Assembly: GCA_019925095.2 (NCBI GenBank)
Contig: CM034388.1
Span: 27,782,934-27,846,933, forward strand
DNA length: 64,000 nt
Reading direction: 5' to 3'
Source of the DNA: Dendrolimus kikuchii
Taxonomy: Eukaryota; Arthropoda; Insecta; Lepidoptera; Lasiocampidae
Within the stretch, counting starts at the first letter, position 1. Every line of letters starts with the position of its first letter. The notes under the pieces were generated by a model, which had not been told where the DNA came from, made no database searches, and was given only the letters and a program-made list of their open reading frames with translations. Below, in pieces: positions 1-9,950 of the stretch. Both the position numbers and the translations under genes were made by a program.

Positions 1-120
1 TGCGAAGCGGTGTACATAGAATAGGAAGTAAAAATTAAATTTTCACTTACATGTATGACCTTCAAAAAGTGTTCTCCAGTGGAACTTATTTTGAATAAAA
101 ACTTTTGAATTTGAATTTAT
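1..120 (+). repeat. 3' tail of an interspersed repeat (family X)
   Basis: The stretch GCGAAGCGGTGTACATAGAA followed by a TTTGAAT-type tail recurs, diverged, at about 2455-2610, 3603-3765 (reverse), 46930-47040 (reverse) and 57685-57790. The more complete copies begin with a GCTGG(A/G)GAGTTTCTTGCCGCTTC block. It looks like the 3' end of a retroelement. The same AGTTTCTTGCGCCGCTT and TTGCGAAGCGG blocks occur inside the Penelope-like copies at 8050 and 55480, so it may be a related tail. The copy is cut by the window edge. Confidence 0.45.
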
Positions 121-194
121 GTATAATCCTAAAACGATATGCGCATTTTTACGTACCTTAAATACAGAAAATATACAGTGTATTTAAGAATAAT

Positions 195-776
195 ACTGAT
201 CGCCCAGTGGTCGAAATTCGATAATAATAATTAATTTAAATTATAAGCTTTGAACATTATTAAAGTCCTGTTGTCAAAGACTATACTTCTATAATCACAG
301 ATTTCGCCAAGGCTACACTGTTAATTTGACTTTAACAATAAACAAAACAGTATATATGCGTGTGTGTGTCAAATACATGGTAGTGTGTGTAATGTTTTTT
401 TATTGATTTAATGTATTTTCTACGCATAATTTATAGAAAATATTATCATTCTGCATTCCTTCACTATATAAACTACAAGTGTGCGGAATTTCATACTCCT
501 CCGTCCGCGTAATTTTCGTAAAAAAGGGGTACGGAGTTTTTGCTGTTTTTGCTTCACGTATTAATATAGGATGTTGATTATATAAATTATTTCTACTTAA
601 TTACTATCCATACATTGTATGCCTGTTATTTCATAATAAATGCTTAAACGTGATATTTATTATTTGTAGGATGCATATGAACTAGAGTTTAACTTTGACC
701 ACAGAACCTTAATAATGTTCAAACTTATAATTTAAATTAATTATTATGGTCGAATTTCGACCACGGGCGACCACTA
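195..776. mobile_element. DNA-transposon-like MITE A with long TIRs
   Basis: The ends are inverted repeats of about 65 bp. The left arm (from CGCCCAGTGGTCGAAATTCG at 201) matches the reverse of the right arm ending CGACCACGGGCG near 769, and the match continues inward through the AATTAATTTAAATTATAAG block. A second copy in the opposite orientation is at about 22465-23145, where the outer end reads GGGCGACCACTAGT. There is no coding capacity. The superfamily is not clear to me. Confidence 0.7.
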
Positions 777-1362
777 GTCTCTATAGTAACTCTAGCGTAT
801 TTATTTTAACCGCACGCGACTGCAGTATTAATTTATTTTCTTACAATAGAAAAAGCTTAGTTTTGGTAAATGCCGTGTCTGGTCCTACAAATGGGTTTCC
901 ACGCGATAAAACTGATATTGCATACTTAAGTTTATTGCCGTTACATTTTCAGTAAGTGCTTGTAGATGAAAATTGTAACTTCTTGAAACAATGGCTTTTC
1001 TAATGGACTAAAAGAAAATATGGGGATGCCGGTAAGTAATTTACTTACGAATTTTTAGGATCGGTTGTGGAATTTTATAAGCGTTGCGATTATACATAGA
1101 CAACATTTTATTGTTTACCAAAACAAAAATTACAAAAATGCACAACAAGACAATAGTCACTTGGTAAACACTCATGTCTTTTGTTAACCAACATTCTACA
1201 TATTAATAGTATATCTATAATATTACAAAATTCTAAACATGCCGTGTCTGAACATTGAAGCTATTGAAAAGATCCAAGTGGAATGGACTATATAAACGAT
1301 GGAGAACACGATGCATTTTTTTACATTTCTTGTTTGTTTCTCTGTTTGTTTGTCGGTTTGTG

Positions 1363-1606
1363 TGTTTTTTTTTCTTTTTTTTTATTGCAGGAGTTCAGCA
1401 GACAGGCAGACGGCCCACTTGATGGAAAGCGGTTACCATCGCCTATGGACGTTTACAACACCAAAGTTGCTACAAATGCGCTGCTGCTCTCTTAAGGGAA
1501 ACTGGAACCTGGTCACTAATGCCGGAACACAACTCAAGGTTGTTATGGCGACATACTTTAGACCAGGGGTGGTAGCCATCCAGTCGGGCAAATGCCCTAC
1601 CACCTG
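1363..1606 (+). mobile_element. SINE-like family Q, truncated copy
   Basis: This is one of about 15 copies in the window of a ~300-bp non-coding retroposon. In its own sense direction (here minus) the unit starts GTGCAGGAACGGAGAAAG, passes CTGTCGTAAGAGGCGAC, GGTTCCAGTCTCCCTTAAG and TGTCCATAGGCGATGG, and ends CTCCTGCAATAAAAAAAA. This copy shows the poly(T) end at 1363-1390 and stops at 1606, so it lacks the first ~75 bp of the unit. The poly(A) tail implies LINE-mediated mobilisation. Confidence 0.75.
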
Positions 1607-2215
1607 GTGTTTGTTCGGGATTTACGTAATAACTACTGGGCCGCTTTCGATGCGGTTTTCGCTGATCGACAGTAAATTCTTAAGACTTAAAATCTGCGCT
1701 ACTTTTTATCCTGGAAATCTCGCGAGAATTTTTCTGGGTGTGATTTAAAATGGCCAGATTAAAAAAAATCCAATGTCATATTTTAGTGATCGATAGCAAA
1801 GTTAATGTAATAATGTGTTATTTTTTTGTCCCAGGAATCCCGCGGGAATTTTTTCGGGAGCGATTTGTTTATTTCGTCTGTTTTCACTAAAACGAGGGTT
1901 TACATTCTTTTTTACTCTTTAGCTCGCTAATAGCATATAAGTGTCCGCGATGAGAGTGCAGATCGCGTTTGTGCACGTGATCGTTAATTGTGTTGTTGTC
2001 TCACTCTGTTTATATAGGAGTTGTATGATTTGTATGAAATGGGTATATTTTCTTGGTATATTACGAGATAGTGATAGCGTTAGTCTTGCGACTTTTTGGT
2101 ATATCGATAATAGTCTTAAGGGTTAAATGCTGCGGTATTTTGTGTCCCAAGAATCCCGTGGCAATTTCAAGTCAAGCGTAGACGAAGTCGCCAGCATATT
2201 CTAGTAATATGTAAA
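1607..2215 (+). repeat. Helitron-/SINE-like repeat with three internal CCCGCGGGAA units
   Basis: A similar block appears three times: around 1707 (CTGGAAATCTCGCGAGAA), 1830 (CCCAGGAATCCCGCGGGAA) and 2146 (CCCAAGAATCCCGTGGCAA). The last is followed by GACGAAGTCGCCAGC and TTCTAGTA, which resembles the CTAG-type end of the Helitron-like repeats at 25.5 kb and 46.1 kb. Short frames at 1941-2126 have no recognisable domain. Confidence 0.4.
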
Positions 2216-2295
2216 TATGAAATAAAAGAATTTTAATTGTAGATTACTATCTTTTTTCTGCTCCACCTACATCGCCAGATTAGTTAGGAATTTCT

Positions 2296-2432
2296 TTTAA
2301 GCTAGGTTGCCTGGAAGAGATCGCTTTTATAGATAAGGCTGCCTGTTGTTTTGCCAAGAAGTATTGTAATTATGTATTTTGTTTTGTAATTGTTTATTTT
2401 AGTAAGCAATAAAGTGTTATTTATCTACCTAT
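2296..2432 (+). repeat. LINE 3' UTR with conserved stem-loop, (ATCT)n tail
   Basis: GGTTGCCTGGAAGAGATCGC followed by a short loop and GATAAGGC..GCC forms the stem-loop shared by several LINE tails in this window (2900, 20900, 23740, 34050, 45650, 56390 and 61540). Then come AATAAAGTG and an ATCTACCTATCT tail at 2408-2432. No coding part is left. Confidence 0.6.
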
Positions 2433-2454
2433 CTAAAAGAATTTTAGCTAGAAC

Positions 2455-2610
2455 TCTTGCTGGGGAGTTTCTTGCCTCTTCTTCTCTATAAACAGCGATA
2501 ACACGTTGCGATGCAGTGTACATAGGAATAGGAAGTAGGCTTCATTTTCAACTTATATATATGTCTCTCAACAACTGTTCTCCAGCAAAACTTATAGTTT
2601 ATATTAAAAT
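2455..2610 (+). repeat. Family X repeat tail
   Basis: GCTGGGGAGTTTCTTGCC, ACACGTTGCGATGCAGTGTA and TAGGAATAGGAAGTA match the block at 1-60 and 57685-57775. It ends in the GTTCTCCAGCAAAACTTAT segment. Non-coding. Confidence 0.5.
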
Positions 2611-2645
2611 ATATGAAAAAATATATTATTATAATCTATTTAATC

Positions 2646-2795
2646 AGGAGCCTTAAGAACAGACGAGCGTGCATGACAAGAGTTATGAATATTAAAGAAG
2701 CAAGTGAGGTGTGTAAGAATAAGCCTAAATGGCGCTCTGTTGTTCGTGCCTACCCCGCAAGGGAACTGGCGTGAAGTTATGTATGTATGTATTTA
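2646..2795 (+). mobile_element. RTE LINE, 5'-truncated 3' fragment with (ATGT)n tail
   Basis: This is the last ~120 bp of an RTE-type ORF (residues RSLKNRRACMTRV, then KWRSVVRAYPARELA and stop), followed by GAAGTTATGTATGTATGTAT. It is the same family as the 2.3-kb copy at 15517-17828 and the tails at 8990, 9766, 25907, 26009, 27811 and 42085. A residue run such as MNIKEASEVC shows near identity with the other copies, so the amplification is fairly recent. Confidence 0.85.
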
Positions 2796-2817
2796 ATTAT
2801 GTATATCTATAGTAGTT

Positions 2818-2837
2818 TATTATTATTATTATTATTT
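2818..2837. repeat. (ATT)n microsatellite
   Basis: A short run of ATT/TTA triplets lies between an RTE tail and a LINE 3' UTR. Confidence 0.9.
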
Positions 2838-2884
2838 TGTTTTTTTCTTTAATTCCGATTGAAGTAGTTTTAATGTAGTTATAC

Positions 2885-3052
2885 CACCAAATTTTTTTTT
2901 TTTATGTCTCCTTGGACACCGGGTTGCCTGGAAGAGATCGCTATAAGCGATAAGGCCGCCCATTGTTCTAATGGAAATGTATTCATATTAAATGTCTAGG
3001 TTTAAGTTATGGTGAACAATAAAGAGTTTTGATTCATTCATTCATTCATACT
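2885..3052 (+). mobile_element. LINE 3' UTR with stem-loop and (ATTC)n tail
   Basis: ACCGGGTTGCCTGGAAGAGA, then GCTATAAGCGATAAGGCCGCC, then GTGAACAATAAAGAGTTTTGA and an (ATTC)n tail. The copy at 45091-45790 shows the same 3' UTR directly behind a LINE C-terminal reading frame, which identifies this as a 5'-truncated copy of that LINE. Confidence 0.75.
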
Positions 3053-3602
3053 TTGAATCAAATCATTTGGATTTGTAAATAGCAAAAGATTATATAATCA
3101 CTTCTACTCGTATGTGCTCAGGCTTGGAACATTCATGAAAATCATGAGACCAACTTCAGGTGCTTGAAAACTTTGCTCGCGAAAAGCAATCTGCGTAAAG
3201 ATATAAAACACCATGTGTTGTTGATGTCGTAAGCAATTTTAACAAATTTCACACTGTGAGTTTGTTTAAGTGTTTAGATGTATGAAATGGTGTATAAAGT
3301 AGTAAGTAAACGCCTTTGAGAAGTACGATTTGATTTCATATGATATGATTACCTTATGAAGTCCCTAAAATTTATTATAATGCTTTTGTTTAGATTTCTT
3401 GATATTCGAACGTCACCTTAATTGGCAAAGCAGTCAAATCCTAGATACTTTGACAGGAAAGGATAAATTTGATAATTACAAAATATACTATATTATCCTA
3501 GTGAAATGATATTGTCCAACCCGACTTGAACAAAAATGTATATGTTGTCATTCGTACATTCAATTTTTTTTGTTATGTAAAAATATGTATTACCTTCAAA
3601 AA

Positions 3603-3765
3603 TAACACATATTTATTCAAAATAAGTTCCGTTGGAGAACACTTTTGAAAGAGTAAGTTAATATTTAAATTTACTTCTTATATTAAGTACACCGGTTTCG
3701 CAACGTGTTATTGCTGTTAAGGTGAAGAAGCGGCAAAAAACTCTCCAGCAACACGTCTAGATAAA
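3603..3765 (-). repeat. Family X repeat, reverse orientation
   Basis: This is the reverse complement of the block at 2455-2610: TCCGTTGGAGAACACTTTTG, ACACCGGTTTCGCAACGTGTT and GAAGAAGCGGCAAAAAACTC. Non-coding. Confidence 0.5.
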
Positions 3766-3982
3766 AATATGCTGCACAATTAGTTTCGAAGAATTAATGG
3801 AGTTGTTGCAAACCGTGCAAACTCAGTAAGAGAAAAACATAATAGAAGGAAAATAGTACATTATGGTACTAGTGTGTAACACTGGTGATTATCGCCGAGG
3901 CGCCATTGAGACTCGAGCCGTAGGCGAGGGTCTTAAGAGAGCCGAGGACGGTAATCATCAATACACACGTGTATCATACGAC

Positions 3983-4352
3983 GTTTTTCAACACACTTGT
4001 GAATAAAATAACAACAAAAACTCATTTTATTTAGTAGATAAAAAAAGTTATATATGAGTGAAAGTTTTATTTATTAAACACGTACGAGTTAAAATTATCT
4101 ATTTAAATAAGAAGTTGCATGAAATGAGCAAGCAATAGGAACATTAATTTATTTGTTCTATAGAACACGATCTTTTTTTTTTGAATAAAAACTTTTTTAA
4201 GAACAAAGCAACTCAACCAATAAAATTAAAAAAAAAAATCTATAACTCACTAGTGAGTTATAATGTTTTTTACTCACAGTTTGGTTATGGGTGTCATTCT
4301 GTGCCTAATTGCGGTGACCATAGAGCCACTTTATGAGCAAGTGTGTTGAAAA
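3983..4352. mobile_element. MITE with TTTTTCAACACACTTG terminal repeats
   Basis: The left end GTTTTTCAACACACTTGTG and the right end GCAAGTGTGTTGAAAAAAA are inverted repeats about 370 bp apart. Inside, ATAACTCACTAGTGAGTTAT (4241-4260) is a perfect palindrome. There is no coding capacity, and a target-site duplication is not certain. Confidence 0.55.
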
Positions 4353-4409
4353 AAATATTATCGCTATAATAATAACGAGACGTATTAATTTTTCTTAAAT
4401 ATATTTAAG

Positions 4410-4490
4410 TCAAGGTGGGAAATTCTGTCAGTGGGGAACTCCGTACGTTTCTGGTTAGTTCCGTGTTTAGGGCACCACGTGAAACCTACT
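4410..4490. repeat. Single arm of the GTCAAGGTGG MITE
   Basis: AGTCAAGGTGGGAAATTCTG and TCAGTGGGGAACTCCG match the terminal arm of the complete 163-bp MITE at 21308-21470. No opposite arm was found nearby. Confidence 0.45.
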
Positions 4491-4689
4491 AAGCAGATCT
4501 AAATTAAACTTAACAGGGATCTAGCTCATATCCTCCTCATTTATAAATAGGACAACACAGGTAACCATTATGCCGAAAAAGGACATCGTTTCATTCATTC
4601 GAAAAGGTGGCGCTGTAGTAGCGCTTGTTTTGTTGCGTCCTCGCAATTCACTAAAAAACATGTCGTCATGGCAACGTCAATAAAGTTTC

Positions 4690-5400
4690 GCTAACACTAC
4701 TACGTTACGTCCCACAAGAGACTCACAACGACCACGTTCAGAACCGCGATATTTCCCGTTCCACTTGCTTGCGGACGTTACAATCATAAACTCTAGTGGA
4801 ACGAATTATGGAGCGTTGATGTCATAAACTACGAAATACTTATCCGTGCAGGTACAGAGAAAGAATACAATTTCCTGCGTCTTGGCGGCCTGTCGTAAGA
4901 GGCGACAAAAAAATCCACAGCCAGGTGGTAGGGGATTTGCCCGACTGGATGGCTACCACCCCTGGTCTGGAGTATGCCGCTATAACCACCTTGTGTTGTG
5001 TTCCGGCATTAGTGATCTGGTTCCAGTTTCTCTTAAGAAAGCAGCAGCGCATTTGTAGCGACTTTGGTGTTGCAAATGTCCATAGGCGATGTTAACCGCT
5101 TACCATCAAGTGGGCCGTCTGCTGTTTGCTGAACTCCTGCCAAAAAAAAGTACATAAATGTCATTGGTTGATTCGAAAATCGCGCCTTTTTCAATGTCAA
5201 TCGATAGAGAGAATTCATACTCTGTGGTCAACGCCCACTTTGACCAACCTCTTGACATGGCTTGTGAGCACTGTGTGGTCGAAAATGGTGACGTCATTAG
5301 TGACGTTTTCGCCACGACCATAACTACCGTAGTCGCTATGTGGAACAGCTGACGGAGCACTTTGGTCGTTGTTACTAAAGGAACGCGTTCGTAGTCAAAA
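4690..5400 (+). mobile_element. MITE B, interrupted by a SINE-like insertion
   Basis: The two halves (4690-4841 and 5151-5400) flank a family Q insertion. The right half (CAACGCCCACTTTGACCAA, ACGTCATTAGTGACGTTTTC, CACGACCATAACTACC) and left half (GACCACGTTCAGAACCGCGA, CAATCATAAACTCTAGTGGAACG) match the copy at 53440-54135, and in reverse 11945-12200. The outer ends resemble an inverted GGCTACGTTCCA(C).. motif. Short frames here come from repeat DNA. Confidence 0.6.
4842..5150 (-). mobile_element. SINE-like family Q copy inside MITE B
   Basis: A near-complete unit from TATCCGTGCAGG to CTCCTGCCAAAAAAAAG in reading direction +. The site is empty in the paralogous MITE copy near 53530 (ACGAAATGCACAAATGTC), which shows that the Q unit moved in as a discrete piece. 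A possible short duplication TACTTA/TACATA flanks it. Confidence 0.75.
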
Positions 5401-5604
5401 ATAAAACTTTTCGATTTTATATTATACTTACACTTTTATCCTATAAAAATATCATGATTTTTTTTATTATAAAGTACTTACAACATGCCATTAACTTATC
5501 TGTATTTTTTTTGTTTTAACTTAGTTCAATGACTTTATAAACTAGTACAATAAAATAAAACTTAACTTATGTATATTGTATTTTACTCATAGTCCCTCAA
5601 GAAT

Positions 5605-5872
5605 CTGTGCAGGAACGGAGAAGGAATACAATTTCCTGCGGCCGGCGGCCTGTCGTAAGAGGCGACTTAACAACCCACAGCCAGGTGGCAGGGCATTTGC
5701 CCGACTGGATGGCTACCACCCCTGCTCTAAAGTATGTCGCCATAACAACCTTGAGTTGTGTTCATTAGTGACCATGTTCCAGTCGGTGTTGCAAATGTCC
5801 ATAGGCGAAGGTAACCGCTTTCTATCAAGTGGGCCGTCTGCCTGTCTGCTGATCTCCTGCAATAAAAAAAAG
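5605..5872 (-). mobile_element. SINE-like family Q copy
   Basis: Runs from GTGCAGGAACGGAGAAGG to CTCCTGCAATAAAAAAAAG. A ~37-bp internal deletion has removed the part around the TCCCTTAAGAGAGCAGCAGCG block. The flanking ACTCATAGTCCCTCAAG also occurs at 19657-19674, so the insertion target was itself a repeat. Confidence 0.75.
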
Positions 5873-6124
5873 AATATAAATTAACCTATCTTATTTCTAA
5901 TGAGGTATTTCGAAACGTAGCAGCCTACACTGAATGGATAGATTCTCTGCCTTAATGTTAATTTATTGCTTAAAGCAGGTAGGTAAACAAGTTAAAGTCC
6001 CACACAGTGAAAAATGGTCACCAAGGCAAATAGACTTTTTAAATACAAGGGAACATATGAAACGCTCAACAACAGATATAATGATCATGTATAATTATTT
6101 AATATTTTTTTCATGATTTCACTG

Positions 6125-6353
6125 TATGTGGCGCATCGAAAGCGGTTACTATTGCCTATGGATATTTGGAATACCAATTTAAAGATGCTGCAAAGGTGCG
6201 GCTGCTCTCTAAAGGGAGACTGGAACCTGGCAGCTAATGCCGGAAAACAACTCAAGGTTGTTATGTTGCCATACTCTAGATTAGGAGTGATAGCCATCCA
6301 GACGGGCAAACAACCACCGGGTTGTGGGTTATTTTGTCGCCAATTACTGCAAG
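6125..6353 (+). mobile_element. SINE-like family Q, diverged copy
   Basis: GAAAGCGGTTACTATTGCC, GGAGACTGGAACCTGGCAGC and GATAGCCATCCAGACGGGC follow the family order with many substitutions. Both ends are lost. Confidence 0.65.
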
Positions 6354-6611
6354 CCAACCAAATATACACAAGTTTCTGAAAAAAATGACATGCATACATA
6401 TACACATAGATGTAACGATTTGTGTTGTGAGTGGGGATGGAAAGTTTGTGCGGTAAACCACGACATCCCGTGGGGCAATTTGCATACCTCCCCACGCGTA
6501 AAGAATCCGAACATGCCGGGGAAACAAGGTTATTTTCAGCAGAGTAATGGATTTTATAGCGTGAACTTCGGATATCCGGGTTCGAATCTCGGGATAAGTA
6601 ATGTTATTATA
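6354..6611. other. Intervening sequence with a tRNA-like B-box
   Basis: No gene is recognised. A B-box-like GGTTCGAATCTCGGG at about 6579-6593 hints at a degenerate tRNA-derived SINE head. No cloverleaf can be drawn. Confidence 0.25.
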
Positions 6612-7142
6612 CTGTTACAACCTAGGCCCCGACGAAGATGAATTCCACGTACATATCTGCAAAAGTACATTTTATTACCTGCCGGTATTTGAACTAATTG
6701 TAATCCTTTTATGATTGTCTTCTTTTGTTCACTTATTTATTGGCACACGTTTCTAGTTATTGTAAAGAACAGCCTATTGTTCTATTGTGCTTGTTTACGG
6801 CCGCTTGCGGCTGCATGATTAGCCAGGTGTGGCGGATTACGAGCTGATTGTGTCGATGTTGCCGGGGGGGCACATATACATCTGTGAAGTATAAAACGAC
6901 GGCCTGTTGGAGAGAGGGGGCAGTTGAGCTACGTCTACGATACGGGCATGACTTGTGTACATTCGGGAATCTAATAGTGATGGACTTTGCGCGTTTTATT
7001 AAATTACGACCTTCTGCATTACGTTTGGATTTGCTGTGTTCGGTTATATTTGTACCTGTGTTATACGTGTTTGTATAGTTCTAATAAACTCTATAATAAT
7101 TTTAACGGCATTTTAATTCAAGTCCCGCTAACTCGTAATAAT
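6612..7142 (+). mobile_element. MITE C, plus-oriented copy
   Basis: Three ~500-bp copies share the ends TATACTGTTAC../..GTAATAATA and long internal blocks. They are at 6612-7142 (+), 7400-7902 (-) and 27284-27787 (-). Shared inner blocks include TATACGTGTTTGTATAGTTC and GGACTTTGCGCGTTTTATT. The copies form a large inverted pair 260 bp apart. Frames such as 6848-7078 are not conserved as proteins. Confidence 0.65.
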
Positions 7143-7399
7143 ACTAAAGGCATACACAATTACAATTCTTTTATTAAAGCTTTTATTTATCAGTGAAAAT
7201 TACACATCAGATCTTTTTTTCGACTTTCTTCCAAGAAAATTCCCGTAGAAAACTCAGGATACAAAGTAGCGCACATTTTAAGTTCGAAAATTTAGTATCG
7301 ATCAAAGAAAACCGCTTTGAAATCGCCCCAGTAGTCTTTATGTGAAACCCGAACGGACAGACAAACACAATGGAATGTAAGAAACAAAATACTACACTT

Positions 7400-7902
7400 T
7401 TATAATACTGTTACGAGTGCGGGACTCGAATTAAAAATGCCGTTGGAATTACTATAGAATTTATTAGAACTATACAAACACGTATAACAGGTATAAATAT
7501 AACTGAACACAATCAGTTCAAACGTAATACGCGCAAAGTCCGTCACTATATAGTTTATCGAACGTACACACGTTTCGCCTTGATCGTGGTTCTCGCTAGA
7601 GTGACGATATCTGCATTGGGCCATTGCTCTATAATGCACCGATGCAATACGTCTACCTGGCAATCGCGACGCAATTTCCCAGAAAACGTAATCCGCACAC
7701 CTGCGTAATTATCTGCGAACGGCCATAAACGAGTGCAATACACAATAGGCTGTTTTCTGATTATAAATTTTAAACACAAAGTAAACATAAGAAGATAGTC
7801 ATAAAAAAGTTTCAATGTTATTAGCTCAAACGCCTCGGCAAGTAATAAATGTGCTTTGTCTACAGGTATGCAGGTGGCCCAACTTGTAACAATACTATAG
7901 GT
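7400..7902 (-). mobile_element. MITE C, minus-oriented copy
   Basis: Matches 6612-7142 and 27284-27787. The ends are ATACTGTTACGAGTGCGGG and AACTTGTAACAATACTATAG. No conserved coding frame. Confidence 0.65.
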
Positions 7903-8049
7903 AAAAATTATAATTTGGTTCAAATAAAAACTTCTGAATTTTAATATAAAAGTTCCATTTCTTCCAAAATGGCCGCAGAATTCTAAAAATTAATCTAAGT
8001 AGAATACTGCAAATATACTAATATCAAATAATAAATATGCATTACAAAT

Positions 8050-8630
8050 AATAAAACTACGTTTTAACGGTTTTAAGCGCGGTAATTTTATTTGATTTTG
8101 GTTTTATTGAAATCAAAAAACATCCAAATTTCAATAGAGAAGATGGTTGGCAAGTACCACCTGTTTGGGATCCAATCATCAAAACTATTAAGACCCAAAC
8201 CCAGCAAAAACCAGCTGCCAGACCTCAAGACACTGTGAGCTCTTTCTGCGTACAACGGAACACAAACCAACTTGACTGATAATTACTTTTATTTTTCCTT
8301 CCACCCATTTTAATATTACATATTTTTTATTAGAGCTAGGCATGTTTGCTGAAGAGTTTCTTGCGCCGCTTCCTTCTCTTCAAGCCATAACATGTTGCGA
8401 AGCGGTAGTAAATTAGATTAGGCTCCCATAGAGTAAATAATAACCATAAACAAAATTAAAATTAACAAGTTGGCGGTAGGCTAAATAAAACTTTAACAAT
8501 ACTCGTTGACACTTGACATCTTTGTCTTCCGTGATCACGGCCACTGAAAAGTGGCCGAAACGTCGGAAAAACCAAAATCAAATAAAATTATTATGTATAT
8601 TTCTTATGTATACAAGTCGCGAAAACTTAA
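8050..8630 (+). mobile_element. Penelope-like element, 3' fragment with inverted ends
   Basis: The block CATCCAAATTTCAATAGAGAAGATGG continues the end of the GIY-YIG domain seen in the second copy at 54700 (ATTGAAATAAAAAAACACCC). It is followed by the family's 3' region (AAGAGTTTCTTGCGCCGCTT, TTGGCGGTAGGCTAAATAAA) and a ribozyme-like motif. The 5' boundary carries AAAACTACGTTTTAACGGTT. In the second copy the same block is found at both ends in inverted orientation, a structure known for Penelope insertions. No RT domain remains here. Confidence 0.7.
8527..8568 (+). ncRNA. Hammerhead-ribozyme-like motif in the Penelope-like 3' region
   Basis: The order TTCC / GTGATCA / CGGCCAC-TGAAAA-GTGGCCG / AAAC / GTC / GGAA fits a minimal hammerhead. 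Stem I is TTCC:GGAA, stem II is CGGCCAC:GTGGCCG, then GAAAC and the cleavage triplet GTC with almost no stem III. The core that should read CTGATGA reads GTGATCA, so the C3 and G8 positions are exchanged. Penelope-like elements are known to carry hammerheads. Activity here is not shown. Confidence 0.45.
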
Positions 8631-8989
8631 GAAAATATTATGTATTTCAAATGTAGTGTGGGTCCGCTCTAAATATTTATGTAGGATGATTTTTTGTGTT
8701 GCGAAATGGGGCTGAATGCGGATATCTAATGCGGATACCTCTATGCGGATACGGAAAATGCTCGAAAGCAATTCAATCGAGCAGAATTGAGATAAAAAAA
8801 AAATTATATCAGCTTATTTTTCTATGTAAGACATTTTTACGTTAAATCGTTTCTAAACGAAAATATGGTATATATAATATTAGTTACTGTATTTAGGTTG
8901 TTTAGTTTTAAGAAGCAAGGAGGATTTTTTTTCATCGCCTTTACTACGTTATTGAAAATTGCAATCATATTTTTTATCTGAAAGAGAGT

Positions 8990-9280
8990 GTCGGGGTGAA
9001 GGTAAGGAAAGGAATGCTGATGAAAGAATGACTAAACAGATATACAATGCAAAAGTGGATGGATGCAGAAGTCGTGGAAGGCCACGACACACCTTCCATG
9101 ATCAAATTTATCGTGTACTAGCAGAAGGTGATGTCAGGAGCCTTAAGAACAGACGAGCGTGCATGACAAGAGCTATGAATGTCAAAGAAGCAAGTGAGGT
9201 GTGTAAGAATAAGCCTAAATGGCGCTCTGTTGTTCGTGCCTACCCCGCAAGGGAACTGGCGTGAAGTTATGTATGTACTT
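8990..9280 (+). pseudogene. RTE LINE C-terminal fragment with (ATGT) tail
   Basis: A frame from about 8996 encodes the C-terminal ~85 residues of the RTE ORF: a basic GRPRHTFHDQI block, then RSLKNRRACMTRAMNVKEAS and PKWRSVVRAYPARELA, then stop and GAAGTTATGTATGTAC. It is 5'-truncated, as expected for failed reverse transcription. It has no RT or endonuclease part, so it cannot act alone. The closest relatives are the other RTE tails in this window. Confidence 0.85.
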
Positions 9281-9502
9281 TTTATGTTTAAACGACTTTA
9301 TTTATTTATTGATAAACCAACAGCGCATATTACAATAATAAAAACAAACATAAAAGTACTTAAAATGTAGGGCTAATAACAGGTTTTTCTATCAAGTCAA
9401 ATAGCGAACAAACGAGCGAACTAAATTTGTGTAAAAATGCAATAAATATATACATAAGTTAATAAGTGAAATAAGTACATATAAAAAAGAAAAAATAAAA
9501 TT

Positions 9503-9950
9503 CTAGGACCCGATCTTTGCGCCACCTACCGGTTCCAATTGCGGATTTAAACCATCCGGGGACCCACTCAAACACACAAAAACAAAATCACCAAAATCGG
9601 TCCAGGTGATTAGGAGGATTCTAGAACCCGATCTTAGCGCCACCTACCGGTTCCAACGGGATAAAAAGTATCATATGTCCGTCTTCTGGTTCTAAGCTAC
9701 CTGCCCACCAATTTTCAGCCAAATCGGTACAGCCGTTCTTGAGTTATAAATAATGTAACTAACACATAACAGGTGATGTCAGGAGCCTTAAGAACAGACG
9801 AGCGTGCATGACAAGAGCTATGAATGTCAAAGAAGCAAGTAAGGTGTGGAAGCATAAGCCTAAATAGCGCTCTGTTGTTCGTGCCTACCCCGCAAGGGAA
9901 CTGGCGTGAAGTTATGTATGTATGTAACTAACACGACTTTCTTTTATATA
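9503..9950 (-). mobile_element. Helitron-like repeat H1, interrupted by an RTE tail
   Basis: Contains the family's doubled block (CCGATCTTTGCGCCACCTACC near 9510 and CCGATCTTAGCGCCACCTACC near 9630), then AAATCGGTACAGCCGTTCTTGA and GTAACTAACACGACTTTC. The complete relative at 22722-23047 ends in CTAG and sits between A and T. Here an RTE tail (9766-9923) splits the element at GTAACTAACAC. Confidence 0.65.
9766..9923 (+). mobile_element. RTE tail inserted in Helitron-like repeat, 11-bp TSD
   Basis: The RTE 3' fragment (GGTGATGTCAGGAGCC to GAAGTTATGTATGTAT) is flanked by GTAACTAACAC at 9755-9765 and 9924-9934. The uninterrupted repeat at 22722-23047 has that block once. This gives a clear target-site duplication and shows the order of events: Helitron-like first, RTE later. 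It carries a stop codon in the reading frame (CCTAAATAGCGC). Confidence 0.88.

Noticed and set aside
1299..1748. 149-codon frame
   Set aside because: It runs through a family Q unit; the same peptide (GNWNLVTNAGTQLKVVMA) appears in every copy in both orientations, with no domain and no codon-level conservation.
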